Below, in pieces: positions 51,590-60,502 of a stretch of DNA of 64,000 bases. How positions within the stretch are numbered: the stretch's first letter is position 1; every line of letters starts with the position of its first letter. The notes under the pieces were generated by a model. It worked only from the letters and a program-made list of their open reading frames with translations, was not told the DNA's origin and did not search any database. The position numbers and the translations under genes are program-made. The stretch lies in the IMG/VR virus record IMGVR_UViG_3300011113_000784, positions 1 to 64,000 of that record, one strand, 5' to 3'. The DNA comes from a virus.

Positions 51590-53184
51590 TGTCAGACAAA
51601 TTCTTATTTGGTTCGCCTGTTCTTTTCGGATCTGCTACTACTCCCGGCGTACCTATTCCTGAAGAACTCAACAAACATATTCCAACTATTTTTCAAGCTT
51701 GTAAAGATTTTGGACTAGATTTTTATCCAACAATTGTCCAGATGCTTTCTCATGACGAAATGAGTGAAGTTGCAAGTTATGGTGGATTTGCATCGAGATA
51801 TCCACATTGGAAGTTTGGTGCTGAATATGAAGAGATGCAAAGAGGTTATCTTCACGGAAATCATAGAATATATGAAATGGTGGTAAATTGTAATCCGGCT
51901 TATCTATATTGCCTGAATTCGAATACATTGCTTGACAATATTACAGTAATTGCTCATGCGCTTGGTCATGTTCATTTCTTTAAGAATAATATTCATTTTT
52001 CTAGAACAAATACAAATGCACATAACGAACTGGCAAATAACGGTTCTAATGTAAGAAAGTATATGTCTCGTTATGGTAGAGAAACTGTAACAGAATTTAT
52101 GGATCATTTGTTCCGAATTGAAACTCTTGTTGATCCAATGAATATCTGGAAAGAAAGAAAAGCTAAAGAAGTTGTCATTAGGGACAAAAAAGACTATGTA
52201 TTTCCTAAAAGGATTAAGACAAATCAAGATTATATGGAAAACTGGATTAATACTCCAGAGTTTATAGAAGCTCAAAATAAGAAAATTGAAGAACAAGAGA
52301 TCATGAGAGATCTCAATGCATTCGCTTCTCCTGAATCAGATATATTTGGATATATCAAAGACAATGCGCCATTCAAACCTTGGCAGCGTGATATTGCTGA
52401 GATTTTGTACAATGAAGCTATTTATTTTAGTCCACAAGGCAAAACCAAGGTAACTAATGAAGGTTTTGCTAGTTATTGCGATTATCATCTTATCGCTAAA
52501 CAAGGATACGCTTCTTTAGGACAAGATAATGAGGATGGGGGTATTGTTGAGTACTCTATTCATAAAGCTGGTGTATTGGGCGGCAAATATAGCATGAATC
52601 CATACAAGCTTGGATTTATGTTATTAATGGATATCGAAGAAAGATGGAACAAGGGTAGATTTGGATCAGATTATGCCAATTGCACTAATCCAATTGAAAG
52701 GGAAAATTGGGATCTTAATCTTGGACTTGGTAAGGAAAAAGTTTTTGAGGTTTGCAAGAACTACGATGATTATCAATTCATAAATGAATTTTTTACCAAG
52801 GAGTTCTGTGAAAAGAATGAGTTCTTTGAGTACAAGCGTTATCCGACTGGTGAAATAAAGTTGGAAAGCAGAGATTACAAAAAGATCAAAAGAGAGTTGT
52901 TGCGTAAGCATATTAATCGTGGTTTGCCAAATATTAAGCTTGTTGAGCCTAGATTTAAAGGCAACATGTTTTTCATGGAGCATAAGTGGCAAGGTGTAGA
53001 ACTTTATAAACCTTATGCTTACGAAGTGATGAAGTCTATTTGTTATCTTGTGAGACAACCTGTTGTATTGCAAACCAAGAATCATAATGGGGATGAAGCA
53101 TTTTATTATTGCCAAGATTTGAACGGGGATTATGCTGCGGCTGATCCTAAATCTTTAACAAGAGATCAATTGAATAAACTATGA
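51589..53184 (+). CDS. spoVR: SpoVR/YcgB-type protein
   Basis: This 531-residue protein matches the SpoVR family: FYPTIVQMLSHDEMSEVASY, GGFASRYPHWKFG, YLYCLNSNTLLDNITVIAHA with the LGHVHFF helix, and GREAVTEFMDHL-like segments. SpoVR (YcgB, about 510 residues) is needed for spore cortex in Bacillus and co-expressed with PrkA-YeaH in enterobacteria; its biochemistry is unknown. It is the third gene of the operon and overlaps both neighbours by a few bases. Confidence 0.9.
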   Translation: MSDKFLFGSPVLFGSATTPGVPIPEELNKHIPTIFQACKDFGLDFYPTIVQMLSHDEMSEVASYGGFASRYPHWKFGAEYEEMQRGYLHGNHRIYEMVVNCNPAYLYCLNSNTLLDNITVIAHALGHVHFFKNNIHFSRTNTNAHNELANNGSNVRKYMSRYGRETVTEFMDHLFRIETLVDPMNIWKERKAKEVVIRDKKDYVFPKRIKTNQDYMENWINTPEFIEAQNKKIEEQEIMRDLNAFASPESDIFGYIKDNAPFKPWQRDIAEILYNEAIYFSPQGKTKVTNEGFASYCDYHLIAKQGYASLGQDNEDGGIVEYSIHKAGVLGGKYSMNPYKLGFMLLMDIEERWNKGRFGSDYANCTNPIERENWDLNLGLGKEKVFEVCKNYDDYQFINEFFTKEFCEKNEFFEYKRYPTGEIKLESRDYKKIKRELLRKHINRGLPNIKLVEPRFKGNMFFMEHKWQGVELYKPYAYEVMKSICYLVRQPVVLQTKNHNGDEAFYYCQDLNGDYAAADPKSLTRDQLNKL

Positions 53185-53927
53185 ACCACCCCTCTTTTAG
53201 GTTTGTTTTTCAAAATGCTCCCGGTTTGCCATTTACTAAGTGGTACAAACAATTTGATGAAAGTTTAAGTGATAGAAATTCTAAAACATTTTTATTTGCT
53301 GACAGGTCAATTGCAAATTCTTGTTTTGTCAAAAGTATTCTTAGCCACAAAATATTTTTGAATATTTTTTGTTCAGAAAATATATTTGAAGAATTATCTT
53401 TAATACAAGAAAATATTAAGAAGCATTGCGAATCAATGCTTTTGAGAGGTATGTTTTCTGAATGTAAAATTGATTTCAATAGTGAAAAACATAAAGATTT
53501 TGTTTTAAGAGATTATAATCAAATTAATATAGGTGATATGTTTGGAGAAGAGTGGCAATTTTACTCTCAAAACAAAGCTAGATTGTTTTACAAACTAAGT
53601 GATTATTATTCAAATCTTTCTTTTGGATATATTTGGTCTTTCTTTTTTACAGAAAGTGATACAGAAGCACTTGTAGCAGACGAGTATGTAAAAAAGAATT
53701 TACATATTTTCAGTCGTCATATGAAATTAAACTATGAACCAGAAAACAATAAAAAATATAAAATAATTTATTTGGATACAATGGGTAAGAGAATAAATAT
53801 CAATACATTTATGGAAAAATTGGAGCAAAATGGTTTGTTGTTATTAAAAAACCTTGATGTTGAAGGACCAAACATGGTAGGATGGCGTGATCTGAAAAAT
53901 AAAATGATTGGACTGGTGAAGATTTAA
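53181..53927 (+). CDS. Hypothetical protein in the PrkA operon
   Basis: This 248-residue protein starts in an ATGA overlap with spoVR, so it is co-translated. It is aromatic-rich and alpha/beta with no recognised motif. Its place in the operon suggests it works with PrkA-YeaH-SpoVR, perhaps as a phage-specific fourth component. Confidence 0.5.
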   Translation: MNHPSFRFVFQNAPGLPFTKWYKQFDESLSDRNSKTFLFADRSIANSCFVKSILSHKIFLNIFCSENIFEELSLIQENIKKHCESMLLRGMFSECKIDFNSEKHKDFVLRDYNQINIGDMFGEEWQFYSQNKARLFYKLSDYYSNLSFGYIWSFFFTESDTEALVADEYVKKNLHIFSRHMKLNYEPENNKKYKIIYLDTMGKRININTFMEKLEQNGLLLLKNLDVEGPNMVGWRDLKNKMIGLVKI

Positions 53928-53928
53928 A

Positions 53929-54039
53929 ATGGCACAACTTATGTTAGAATATGTTTTATTTTTAATTTTAGTTTCTGCAATGTTAGGTTTTATTGCGTAT
54001 TTTTCCTATCAAGATAGAAGGAGAGATTTAGATGAATAA
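53929..54039 (+). CDS. Small membrane protein
   Basis: This 36-residue peptide has one transmembrane helix (YVLFLILVSAMLGFIAYFSY) and a basic/acidic tail (QDRRRDLDE). It starts one base after the preceding stop and overlaps the next gene by eight bases. AAGATTTAAA gives only a weak ribosome-binding site. Function unknown. Confidence 0.5.
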   Translation: MAQLMLEYVLFLILVSAMLGFIAYFSYQDRRRDLDE

Positions 54040-54373
54040 TAAAAAAGAAATTAGTTATCAAGATCTCGATGAAATGGAAGAAATTATCGAAGCGTCTACG
54101 GATGGACCGTGGGAGATTTCTTCTCCAGAAGGAGAAGAATGGAGGCAACAAGCTAAAGATTTTGCTTTTATTGCAATGGCTAGAAATGAAATGCCTCGTT
54201 TAATCAAACAGTTGCGCTTGTATATGAAATGCAATGAAGAATTGCAATCATTAGATGGAATGCAACAGATGGCAATCGAAAGACTCAATAAGGAAGTTTC
54301 TCTTCTTCGTGAATCTTTGCGTGTACTTGAACAGCAACATAAATTGATGCTTGTGCAACAAGCAGGCTTGTAG
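54032..54373 (+). CDS. Hypothetical coiled-coil protein
   Basis: This 113-residue protein has STDGPWEISSPEGEEWRQQA near the N-terminus, a pattern seen in small phage and host proteins of unknown role, then a coiled coil (about 65-110). AGGAG lies upstream of ATG 54032. The 3' end overlaps the -35 box of the next promoter. Confidence 0.5.
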   Translation: MNNKKEISYQDLDEMEEIIEASTDGPWEISSPEGEEWRQQAKDFAFIAMARNEMPRLIKQLRLYMKCNEELQSLDGMQQMAIERLNKEVSLLRESLRVLEQQHKLMLVQQAGL

Positions 54374-54379
54374 TATAAT
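54351..54379 (+). promoter_or_regulatory. Sigma-70-like promoter for the split dnaE
   Basis: TTGTGC, 17 bases and TATAAT, about 37 bases upstream of ATG 54416. Confidence 0.6.
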
Positions 54380-54415
54380 TATCGAATACTAACCCTCTTT
54401 CTAACGGTGACGATC

Positions 54416-55800
54416 ATGGAAGAATTGAACAAGGAAGGAGGGCAGCACAAGCAGATGAAGATTGTTGGTTATGAACATCTTCATCTGCACTAGGTCAAAC
54501 AGAATACTCTGTCCTCGACGGTTTTGGTAGCGTTCAGGATTATATTGATAGGTGGTCACCGCATGGCGATTATCTCTGTGTAACAGATCATGGATTAATG
54601 GGTGCTATACCAAGCTTAATCACAAAAACAGAACAAGCAGAAAAGAAATTAAAAAGTTTGTACGGGTGCGAATTGTATGTGAACCCAATTCACAATGAAC
54701 CAACTGAGACTGAAGAAGCTAGAGACAAATTTATAAAAAACTTGTCACCACAAGAATTTGAAGATTTCAAAGTCTCTAGCCACATATTAGCAATTGCCGT
54801 AACCAATAAAGGTTATGAAAACCTAACAAAATTGTGTAGTCTTGGCTGGAGCCAAGGATTTTATCGTAAGCCTAGAGTCAATCACAAAGTTCTTCAACAA
54901 TATAAAGAAGGCATTGTTTTCACTTCTTGTTGTTGTGCTTCTGAAGCAGCAAGAGCTTTGCGTGTACATGGCAAAGAAGTTGCTGAAGCGACTATTCTTA
55001 AATACAAGCAAATGTTTGGAGATAACTTCTATCTTGAAATGATGCTTCTCGATTTTGAGTATCAACATGAGTATGATCAATTTTTAGTTGAGATGCACAT
55101 CAAACATCAAATTCCAATGATCATTACCAATGATGTTCATTACGCATATCAAGAGGATAGCAAGTATCAAACATTAATGATGTTGGTTAATACCAAAAGG
55201 ACATTGGCTGAGATTGAGAAGTTAAAAGCTGAGAATGCTGATGTGTTTGAATTGCAAGATAGAAATTTGTGGATGAAAACAGAGGAAGAATTGAATCAAA
55301 AGTGGGCTGAAAAGTATTCCGATGTAATTCCTTTAGAAATTTATGAACAAGCTAAAATGAATACTGTTAAGATATGCAGAATGGCATCTGGCTTAAAATT
55401 AGATAGAAGTGTAAAACTACCAAGGCTCAATGATGATGAAGGCGTTTTAAAAGATTTGGTTTTAAGAGGAATGACATATAGGGGAATATCAAAATCTAAT
55501 CGTATTTACACAAAGCGTATTGCAGAAGAATTAGATCTTATTTTTAGGAAACAGTTTGCTAGTTACTTTCTCATAGTTAAGAGTTTTACAGATGAAGCTA
55601 GAAGAAAGTGTCAAGAGATTACTGGGTTGGATGGCGTTTATGCGGTTGGACCCGGTAGAGGGTCTGGTGCTGGTTCTCTTGTGTTATATCTTCTTGGCGT
55701 TACTGATGTAGACCCAATAAAGCATGAACTTCTGTTCTCACGATTCTTATCGGAGAACAGAGGTTCACAAGCAGTATTAAAATTTAGTCAAGGTGACTGA
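54416..55800 (+). CDS. DnaE N-terminal half (PHP exonuclease domain), frame interrupted
   Basis: This encodes the PHP domain and start of the palm of a bacterial-type replicative polymerase. ATG 54416 (or 54455) begins a frame ending ...GYEHLHLH then TAG at 54491. The next conserved residues TEYSVLDGFGSVQDYI continue from 54499 in another frame, so an eight-base segment or a -1 shift breaks the gene. The long frame then shows VTDHGLMGAIPS, GCELYV, SHILAIAV, TSCCCASEA, NDVHYAYQED and GPGRGSGAGSLVLYLLGVTD, ending after LLFSRFLSENRG. All PHP metal-binding positions seem present, so proofreading activity is plausible. It stops just before the catalytic DxD. Confidence 0.75.
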
Positions 55801-56077
55801 CTTCATAGTCATCAAAGTTACTTCCTTTAGAGAAGTCAACATTTGGTGTTCCAAGATCGCCAAAAGGTTTGTCAGTATTATAACCTTTTGCACGATATGC
55901 TTGGCTCTTTTTGCCTTGTAGTGGGAAGCTATAATGCTTTCCTTTAACGCCAGTATCTTCAGGGGCTTCTGGTTGGGGGAAAGCATAAGATTTCATGATA
56001 TCTTGAAGTTTTTTCTGAGAATCGCTAATTTCTAGATCTTTTTTATATTGCTCTAAAGTCTTAATTTTCTTTGCCAT
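55784..56077 (-). CDS. Small hypothetical protein between the DnaE halves
   Basis: This 97-residue polar protein (LDEIS-like coil, then a Pro/Gly/Asn-rich disordered half) lies on the opposite strand between the two dnaE pieces and overlaps the first by 17 bases. GAGGTG precedes ATG, with TAAATAAA as a late-like box. No homing endonuclease or intein motif is visible. Confidence 0.5.
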   Translation of the reverse strand: MAKKIKTLEQYKKDLEISDSQKKLQDIMKSYAFPQPEAPEDTGVKGKHYSFPLQGKKSQAYRAKGYNTDKPFGDLGTPNVDFSKGSNFDDYEVSHLD

Positions 56078-56115
56078 GATTCACCTCTACTTTATTTAGA
56101 TTTTCACATTGATTT

Positions 56116-56143
56116 TTACCGCTAAATGCTTAAAATCATGGTA
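56116..56143 (+). promoter_or_regulatory. Possible promoter for the second dnaE gene
   Basis: TTGATT, about 16 bases and TAAAAT lie just upstream of ATG 56143, suggesting independent expression of the second half, possibly with little or no leader. Confidence 0.35.
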
Positions 56144-58614
56144 TGAATACCATATCTGTCGAAGATTTTAATAAAATTATCAACAATCAATTCAAGAAAT
56201 TTCCTTTTCATGATGATCCACGATATCAATTCAGGCTTAGATATGAGCTTTTAGAAATAGAAACACAAAATTGTTGTGATTATTTTATAGATTTGGTCAA
56301 ACAAAAGAAAAAATTTCTTAATGAAAACAATTTACTTGTCCCAGTGTTACTGGGAATTTGCAATGAATTCAATATTGATGAAATGCCCAAAACTAAAACA
56401 AATGAATTCCCCGATGTTGATATCGATTTCTTGGCAGATGTTCGTGATTATCTAAAAAACGAATATGCTCCCAATCAATATAAAGCTGAAAATACATGCT
56501 CTATTGGTACTTACGGCAGATATGCTTTAAAGAGCGCCATGATTGATATGGCAAGAATCTATGGATATGACCGACAAGAAGTTTTAAATATTACAACAAA
56601 TTTGAGAATGAAAGACGAAGATGGAGATGAATTGACATATGAAGAAGCTTTAGAAATGTATCCTGAGTTGAAATCTTATATGGACAAGTATCCAGAATTA
56701 GCATTAGCTGTTCAAAAGCTTATTCACAGAGTACGCAATACCGGCAAACATGCTGGCGGTGTAATTGTTGCCAAGGACGAGATTAATAAGTTTGTTCCAT
56801 TGATGAAAACCACAGGTGGTGACCAGCTTGTATCACAGTTTGTAGAAGGTTTGGCTACACAAGAATTAGGACCAATAGGTCTGGTAAAATTCGACTTGCT
56901 TGTTGTGTCTGCGTTAGAGCAGACGGGTCACGCAGTAAAAATGATAAAGGATAGGCATAATATCAAATTAATTTCAGGTGACAATCACGATTGGGACAAC
57001 ACAGATTATTTGAATGACCCCAAGGCTATTGCGAATGCCAACGAAGCAGATTTGATTGGCATATTCCAATATGATAGCAATGGGATTAGAGAAGTTGTAA
57101 AAGCTTCTGGTATTGATAGTTTTGATGACTTGGTTGCGATTGTCAGTTTGTATCGTCCCGGTCCATTGAATGCAGAAATGGATCAAGTGTTCATCAGAAG
57201 AAAAACAGGACAAGAAGAATATACAATCAATCCCGTGCTTGAACCTGTTCTTAAATCAACTTATGGAATTATTATCTACCAAGAACAAGTAATGAGGATT
57301 CTGAATGTTGTTGGCAAAATCCCTCTGAAAGATTGCGAAACAATCAGAAAGGCTATTTCTAAAAAGAAGATATCAAGTTTCATCAAGTATAAAGAACAAT
57401 TCATTGAAAACGGTGTTAATGTTCTTGGAATTTCCAGAGAAGAAGTCGCTGATATATTTCAGAATATTGAATTCTTCTCAGCTTATGGTTTTAACTTAAG
57501 TCATGCCACCGCTTATACTTACATCAGCAGCCGACAATTATATTTGAAAACTTATTATCCATTAGAATTCTTTACTGCTTTGTTGATGTTGGAAGGTAGT
57601 GAAGAGAAGAAGCGCATTTATATTACAGATGCTCAAAATCATGGAATTGAAGTTCGGGCAGTTGACCTAAACACAAGCAAAGCCAATTTCTCGATACAAG
57701 ATAATGCCATTTACATTGGTTTTGGCAATATTAAAGGTATCGGAATGGATACTGCCAATAAGATTGTAGCCTTGCAACCGTTTAAAGACATAGATGATTT
57801 TCTTCGTCGGTTTGGCACAGACTCTAGTGTTTTGAAAGCACTGATTCCGTTGAAGGTCTTTGGAGAAGACACAAAGAGAGCTTACAACTATTGGCAAGCT
57901 TTTATGGCTAAGAACAAAAAGGTTGTTGACAAAAATAAGAGATCTAATAAGTCTTATCTCGATCTGAAGAAGACAGTGTTATATCTGTTGCCTGAAAAGT
58001 ATAGGAATTTGGAATTGTCTGAAGAATTGTTTTCAATTCTTAAATCAATTAATGATTCTGCTGATGTGAACAAGCTGCATAAGAAATGGGTGAGGATGAA
58101 TTCTAAAGAAGAAGCAAAGATTGAAATTTCTTATGAAGACTTTGATGATGATGACATTGTCATCGAAGATAAAGAGTTGCTGCTTGAATTAAATGATATT
58201 TGTGTGGCTGAGAGAAAGTATTATGGGTTTCAGTTTACTTGCAGACTAAGAATGCTAAAGATGTACAGTGAGAACTGTACATTTGACCGTGTTATTAATT
58301 CTCATGCCTTGGGTGCGACTAAGCACATGGTTCAAATTGAAATATTGGATGTCAATAAAAGATATTCAAAATCTGGTAAGCCCTATTGCCAGTTAGTTGC
58401 TATGGATAGTAATTTCAGAATTGAGAGGATTAATGTGTGGGAAGATGATTACGCTATATTCAAACATTTGCTTGAGGTTAACAAATGTTTGTCAATGCAG
58501 GTCAAACCACCTTCTAATGGATTTTCTACTTATAGCCTAAATTCTCCTCCTAAAAACAGGAGATATTTACTTCCATCATCAGAGATGGATTTCAGAATTG
58601 TTTTAATGGACTAG
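56143..58614 (+). CDS. DnaE C-terminal half (polymerase domains)
   Basis: This 823-residue protein carries the catalytic palm: NEFPDVDIDFLAD (about 88-100, two aspartates) and LGPIGLVKFDLL (third aspartate, about 251), then fingers RPGPLNAEMDQ, YQEQVMRI, RKAISKKK and GYGFNLSHATAYTYISS-like segments, and a C-terminal OB-type region. The first 85 residues (YQFRLRYELLEIETQN...) repeat, in degenerate form, the segment that precedes the DxD in normal DnaE and is also present at the end of the first gene; its GPGRGSGAGS loop is lost. The two products must assemble into one replicase. Confidence 0.85.
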   Translation: MNTISVEDFNKIINNQFKKFPFHDDPRYQFRLRYELLEIETQNCCDYFIDLVKQKKKFLNENNLLVPVLLGICNEFNIDEMPKTKTNEFPDVDIDFLADVRDYLKNEYAPNQYKAENTCSIGTYGRYALKSAMIDMARIYGYDRQEVLNITTNLRMKDEDGDELTYEEALEMYPELKSYMDKYPELALAVQKLIHRVRNTGKHAGGVIVAKDEINKFVPLMKTTGGDQLVSQFVEGLATQELGPIGLVKFDLLVVSALEQTGHAVKMIKDRHNIKLISGDNHDWDNTDYLNDPKAIANANEADLIGIFQYDSNGIREVVKASGIDSFDDLVAIVSLYRPGPLNAEMDQVFIRRKTGQEEYTINPVLEPVLKSTYGIIIYQEQVMRILNVVGKIPLKDCETIRKAISKKKISSFIKYKEQFIENGVNVLGISREEVADIFQNIEFFSAYGFNLSHATAYTYISSRQLYLKTYYPLEFFTALLMLEGSEEKKRIYITDAQNHGIEVRAVDLNTSKANFSIQDNAIYIGFGNIKGIGMDTANKIVALQPFKDIDDFLRRFGTDSSVLKALIPLKVFGEDTKRAYNYWQAFMAKNKKVVDKNKRSNKSYLDLKKTVLYLLPEKYRNLELSEELFSILKSINDSADVNKLHKKWVRMNSKEEAKIEISYEDFDDDDIVIEDKELLLELNDICVAERKYYGFQFTCRLRMLKMYSENCTFDRVINSHALGATKHMVQIEILDVNKRYSKSGKPYCQLVAMDSNFRIERINVWEDDYAIFKHLLEVNKCLSMQVKPPSNGFSTYSLNSPPKNRRYLLPSSEMDFRIVLMD

Positions 58615-58622
58615 TTTAATTC

Positions 58623-59060
58623 ATGGAAGATGACATTATAATTGATGATAGCAATTTTCATAAGTATTTTCGTAATACCAGAAATAGCAAAAAGCAAAAA
58701 AATGACATCGTTGTTATGTTCTATACTTCAGCTGTTTTTGCAACTGGGAAATTAAAGGAAGAAATTGTTGATTTGTTGGCAACAGAATTTAGCAGTGTGA
58801 ACAAATGCTTAGGCAAGTTGTTTAAATTTGCTTATGCGCCACATGTAGAAGGCATGAAAATTTGTAAAAGTATAATAAAAGATTATATCGATGGCATGTC
58901 TAAGGATGATATAATAAATAAAGAATATCCTTTTGTATTGCAGATGTTTTTTTACACGAAGGAGAAATATATTCCTAGGAATGATAGGCGTTGGTTGGTG
59001 GTTCCAGATGAATTCAGAAAAAATAATACGAATTTTGCTGCCCTACAAAGAAAAGACTAA
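58623..59060 (+). CDS. Hypothetical protein
   Basis: This 145-residue helical protein begins eight bases after the dnaE stop, suggesting co-transcription. It has no recognised domain. It overlaps the next gene by 53 bases. Confidence 0.5.
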   Translation: MEDDIIIDDSNFHKYFRNTRNSKKQKNDIVVMFYTSAVFATGKLKEEIVDLLATEFSSVNKCLGKLFKFAYAPHVEGMKICKSIIKDYIDGMSKDDIINKEYPFVLQMFFYTKEKYIPRNDRRWLVVPDEFRKNNTNFAALQRKD

Positions 59061-59550
59061 TGCTTTCAGCGTAGCGCTTTCTAAAAGAAATGATTTTTTT
59101 GTTGTAGAGCAATTCTACAATTGTAGGGAAATATTTCATGAAGACTTTCCTACAACTAAAAATTTGCTTATTTGTGTGCCATCTTATAAAAAAAATAGAA
59201 TTATAAAATTGTTTGAATATTTAGAAAACAAATTAAATGTTTTGAAAAAATCAAAAGTATTCATTACACAAAGAAAGAACATATTCTTTGTAAAACTAAG
59301 TGTTTTTTGGCAATCAAGAATGAAGTTCAGTTTATTAACACTTTTGATAAGGGCAGGATTAAGGATTTCTGATGGCTTGTCATTGGATAAAATTATGAAC
59401 AAGTCATCTTATTTAAAGAAAACTTCCAATGCTTTTTATGTTTTCTTTTCAGGAAATACTAAATATTCTGGAAAAAAAAATTCTTGGTTTAAAGAATTTA
59501 GAAATAAAAGCATGGAAGAATGTGAAAAATTGTTAAAAAAGAGGCGATAA
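59008..59550 (+). CDS. Hypothetical basic protein
   Basis: This 180-residue, strongly Lys/Phe-rich protein is not recognised; the hydrophobic/basic mix (MKFSLLTLLIRAGLRISDGL) suggests a helical nucleic-acid-binding fold. ATG 59008 after GGTGG is preferred; the longer frame from 58933 overlaps deeply with the preceding gene. Confidence 0.45.
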   Translation: MNSEKIIRILLPYKEKTNAFSVALSKRNDFFVVEQFYNCREIFHEDFPTTKNLLICVPSYKKNRIIKLFEYLENKLNVLKKSKVFITQRKNIFFVKLSVFWQSRMKFSLLTLLIRAGLRISDGLSLDKIMNKSSYLKKTSNAFYVFFSGNTKYSGKKNSWFKEFRNKSMEECEKLLKKRR

Positions 59551-59577
59551 ATAATATATAAATGGATGGAGGGCGAT

Positions 59578-60309
59578 ATGTCTGAAATTACTGAATGGGA
59601 AAAGCAAAAGAATTTCATCAAAGATCTTTGTGACACTTGGGAAAAGTCTAAGCAAGAGAAAACCGTTGATACAGATAAAATCGTTGAAAACAAAGCATAT
59701 TGCACACTCAAAGAATCATTTGATTACACCAGTGCAAATTACATGAGTGATTGGGACAGGATTTTCAATCATCAGTCAAAATTTATTTCAGAAGATGGCG
59801 ATGGCAGCATTCTTAATGAAGCAACCAAGAAATCCGCTAAAAAAAAAGTAAGTAAAAAGAAAGCTCCTTCAGCTAAGAAAGCTATCATGAAGGAGAATAA
59901 GCCAAATAAGAAACCTTATGATTTACTAAATCCAGATGCTTTCAAGTATGTGGATTTGAAATCAAGCATCGAAGAACCTTATTCCGATGACACTGCTCTT
60001 ACCCCCAAGGTTAAGAAGTTGGCTAATCTTCCTAACAAGGTTGATTCTTACACTTATGGCAGAGATGGTTCTGACAAGAGTGGCAAGACCAAAGTTGCTG
60101 CTGGTTGGACCGAAGATCCTAATATGCGTAAGTTAGAAGATCTCAAAAAGAAGCTTTATGATCTTGAGTGCAAGATGAGTAAACCAGATGGTCTTGATGA
60201 AGTAAAAGCAAAAAAAATGCAAAAGCAGTTTACTAAGTTAAATAATGACATCGCTGATTTAAGCGATAAGTTTGCTGGTGATTATAAGACCAATCATTAT
60301 TATGGATGA
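59578..60309 (+). CDS. Lys-rich hypothetical protein
   Basis: This 243-residue protein has an acidic N-terminal third, a Lys/Ala-rich middle (NEATKKSAKKKVSKKKAPSA, about 85-105) resembling histone-tail-like DNA binders, and a coiled-coil end. GGAGGG precedes ATG 59578 and TATATAAAT lies upstream as a late-like box. A DNA-condensing virion protein is possible. Confidence 0.5.
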   Translation: MSEITEWEKQKNFIKDLCDTWEKSKQEKTVDTDKIVENKAYCTLKESFDYTSANYMSDWDRIFNHQSKFISEDGDGSILNEATKKSAKKKVSKKKAPSAKKAIMKENKPNKKPYDLLNPDAFKYVDLKSSIEEPYSDDTALTPKVKKLANLPNKVDSYTYGRDGSDKSGKTKVAAGWTEDPNMRKLEDLKKKLYDLECKMSKPDGLDEVKAKKMQKQFTKLNNDIADLSDKFAGDYKTNHYYG

Positions 60310-60502
60310 TTTAGAAAAAAAATTCATGATTCGTTGTTTGAAATGCCGGTGGGCTGAAACCTCCACCGGCATTTCTGCTGATTTGACTCATTTAACAGAG
60401 ATACCTCGTACATGCATGAATTGCGGTACTCCTCGTCAATTTAAATGTCCCAAATGCGGTCGTCCTGCCAAGATGATGCGGATCAAGAAAAGTGCCCCTT
60501 AA
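60302..60502 (+). CDS. Small zinc-ribbon protein
   Basis: This 66-residue protein has three CxxC pairs (CLKC, CMNC, CPKC), enough for one or two zinc sites, and a basic end. ATG 60302 overlaps the preceding gene by eight bases. Function unknown. Confidence 0.55.
   Translation: MDDLEKKFMIRCLKCRWAETSTGISADLTHLTEIPRTCMNCGTPRQFKCPKCGRPAKMMRIKKSAP

Noticed and set aside
54455-54540. TAG recoded as Gln in dnaE
   Set aside because: Reading through TAG stays in the wrong frame for TEYSVLDG, and TAG ends other genes such as the dCMP deaminase.
55700-56400. Intein or intron joining the two DnaE halves
   Set aside because: The first half has no Cys/Ser intein start block, no homing endonuclease is present, an opposite-strand gene fills the gap, and the second half has its own copy of the flanking palm segment.
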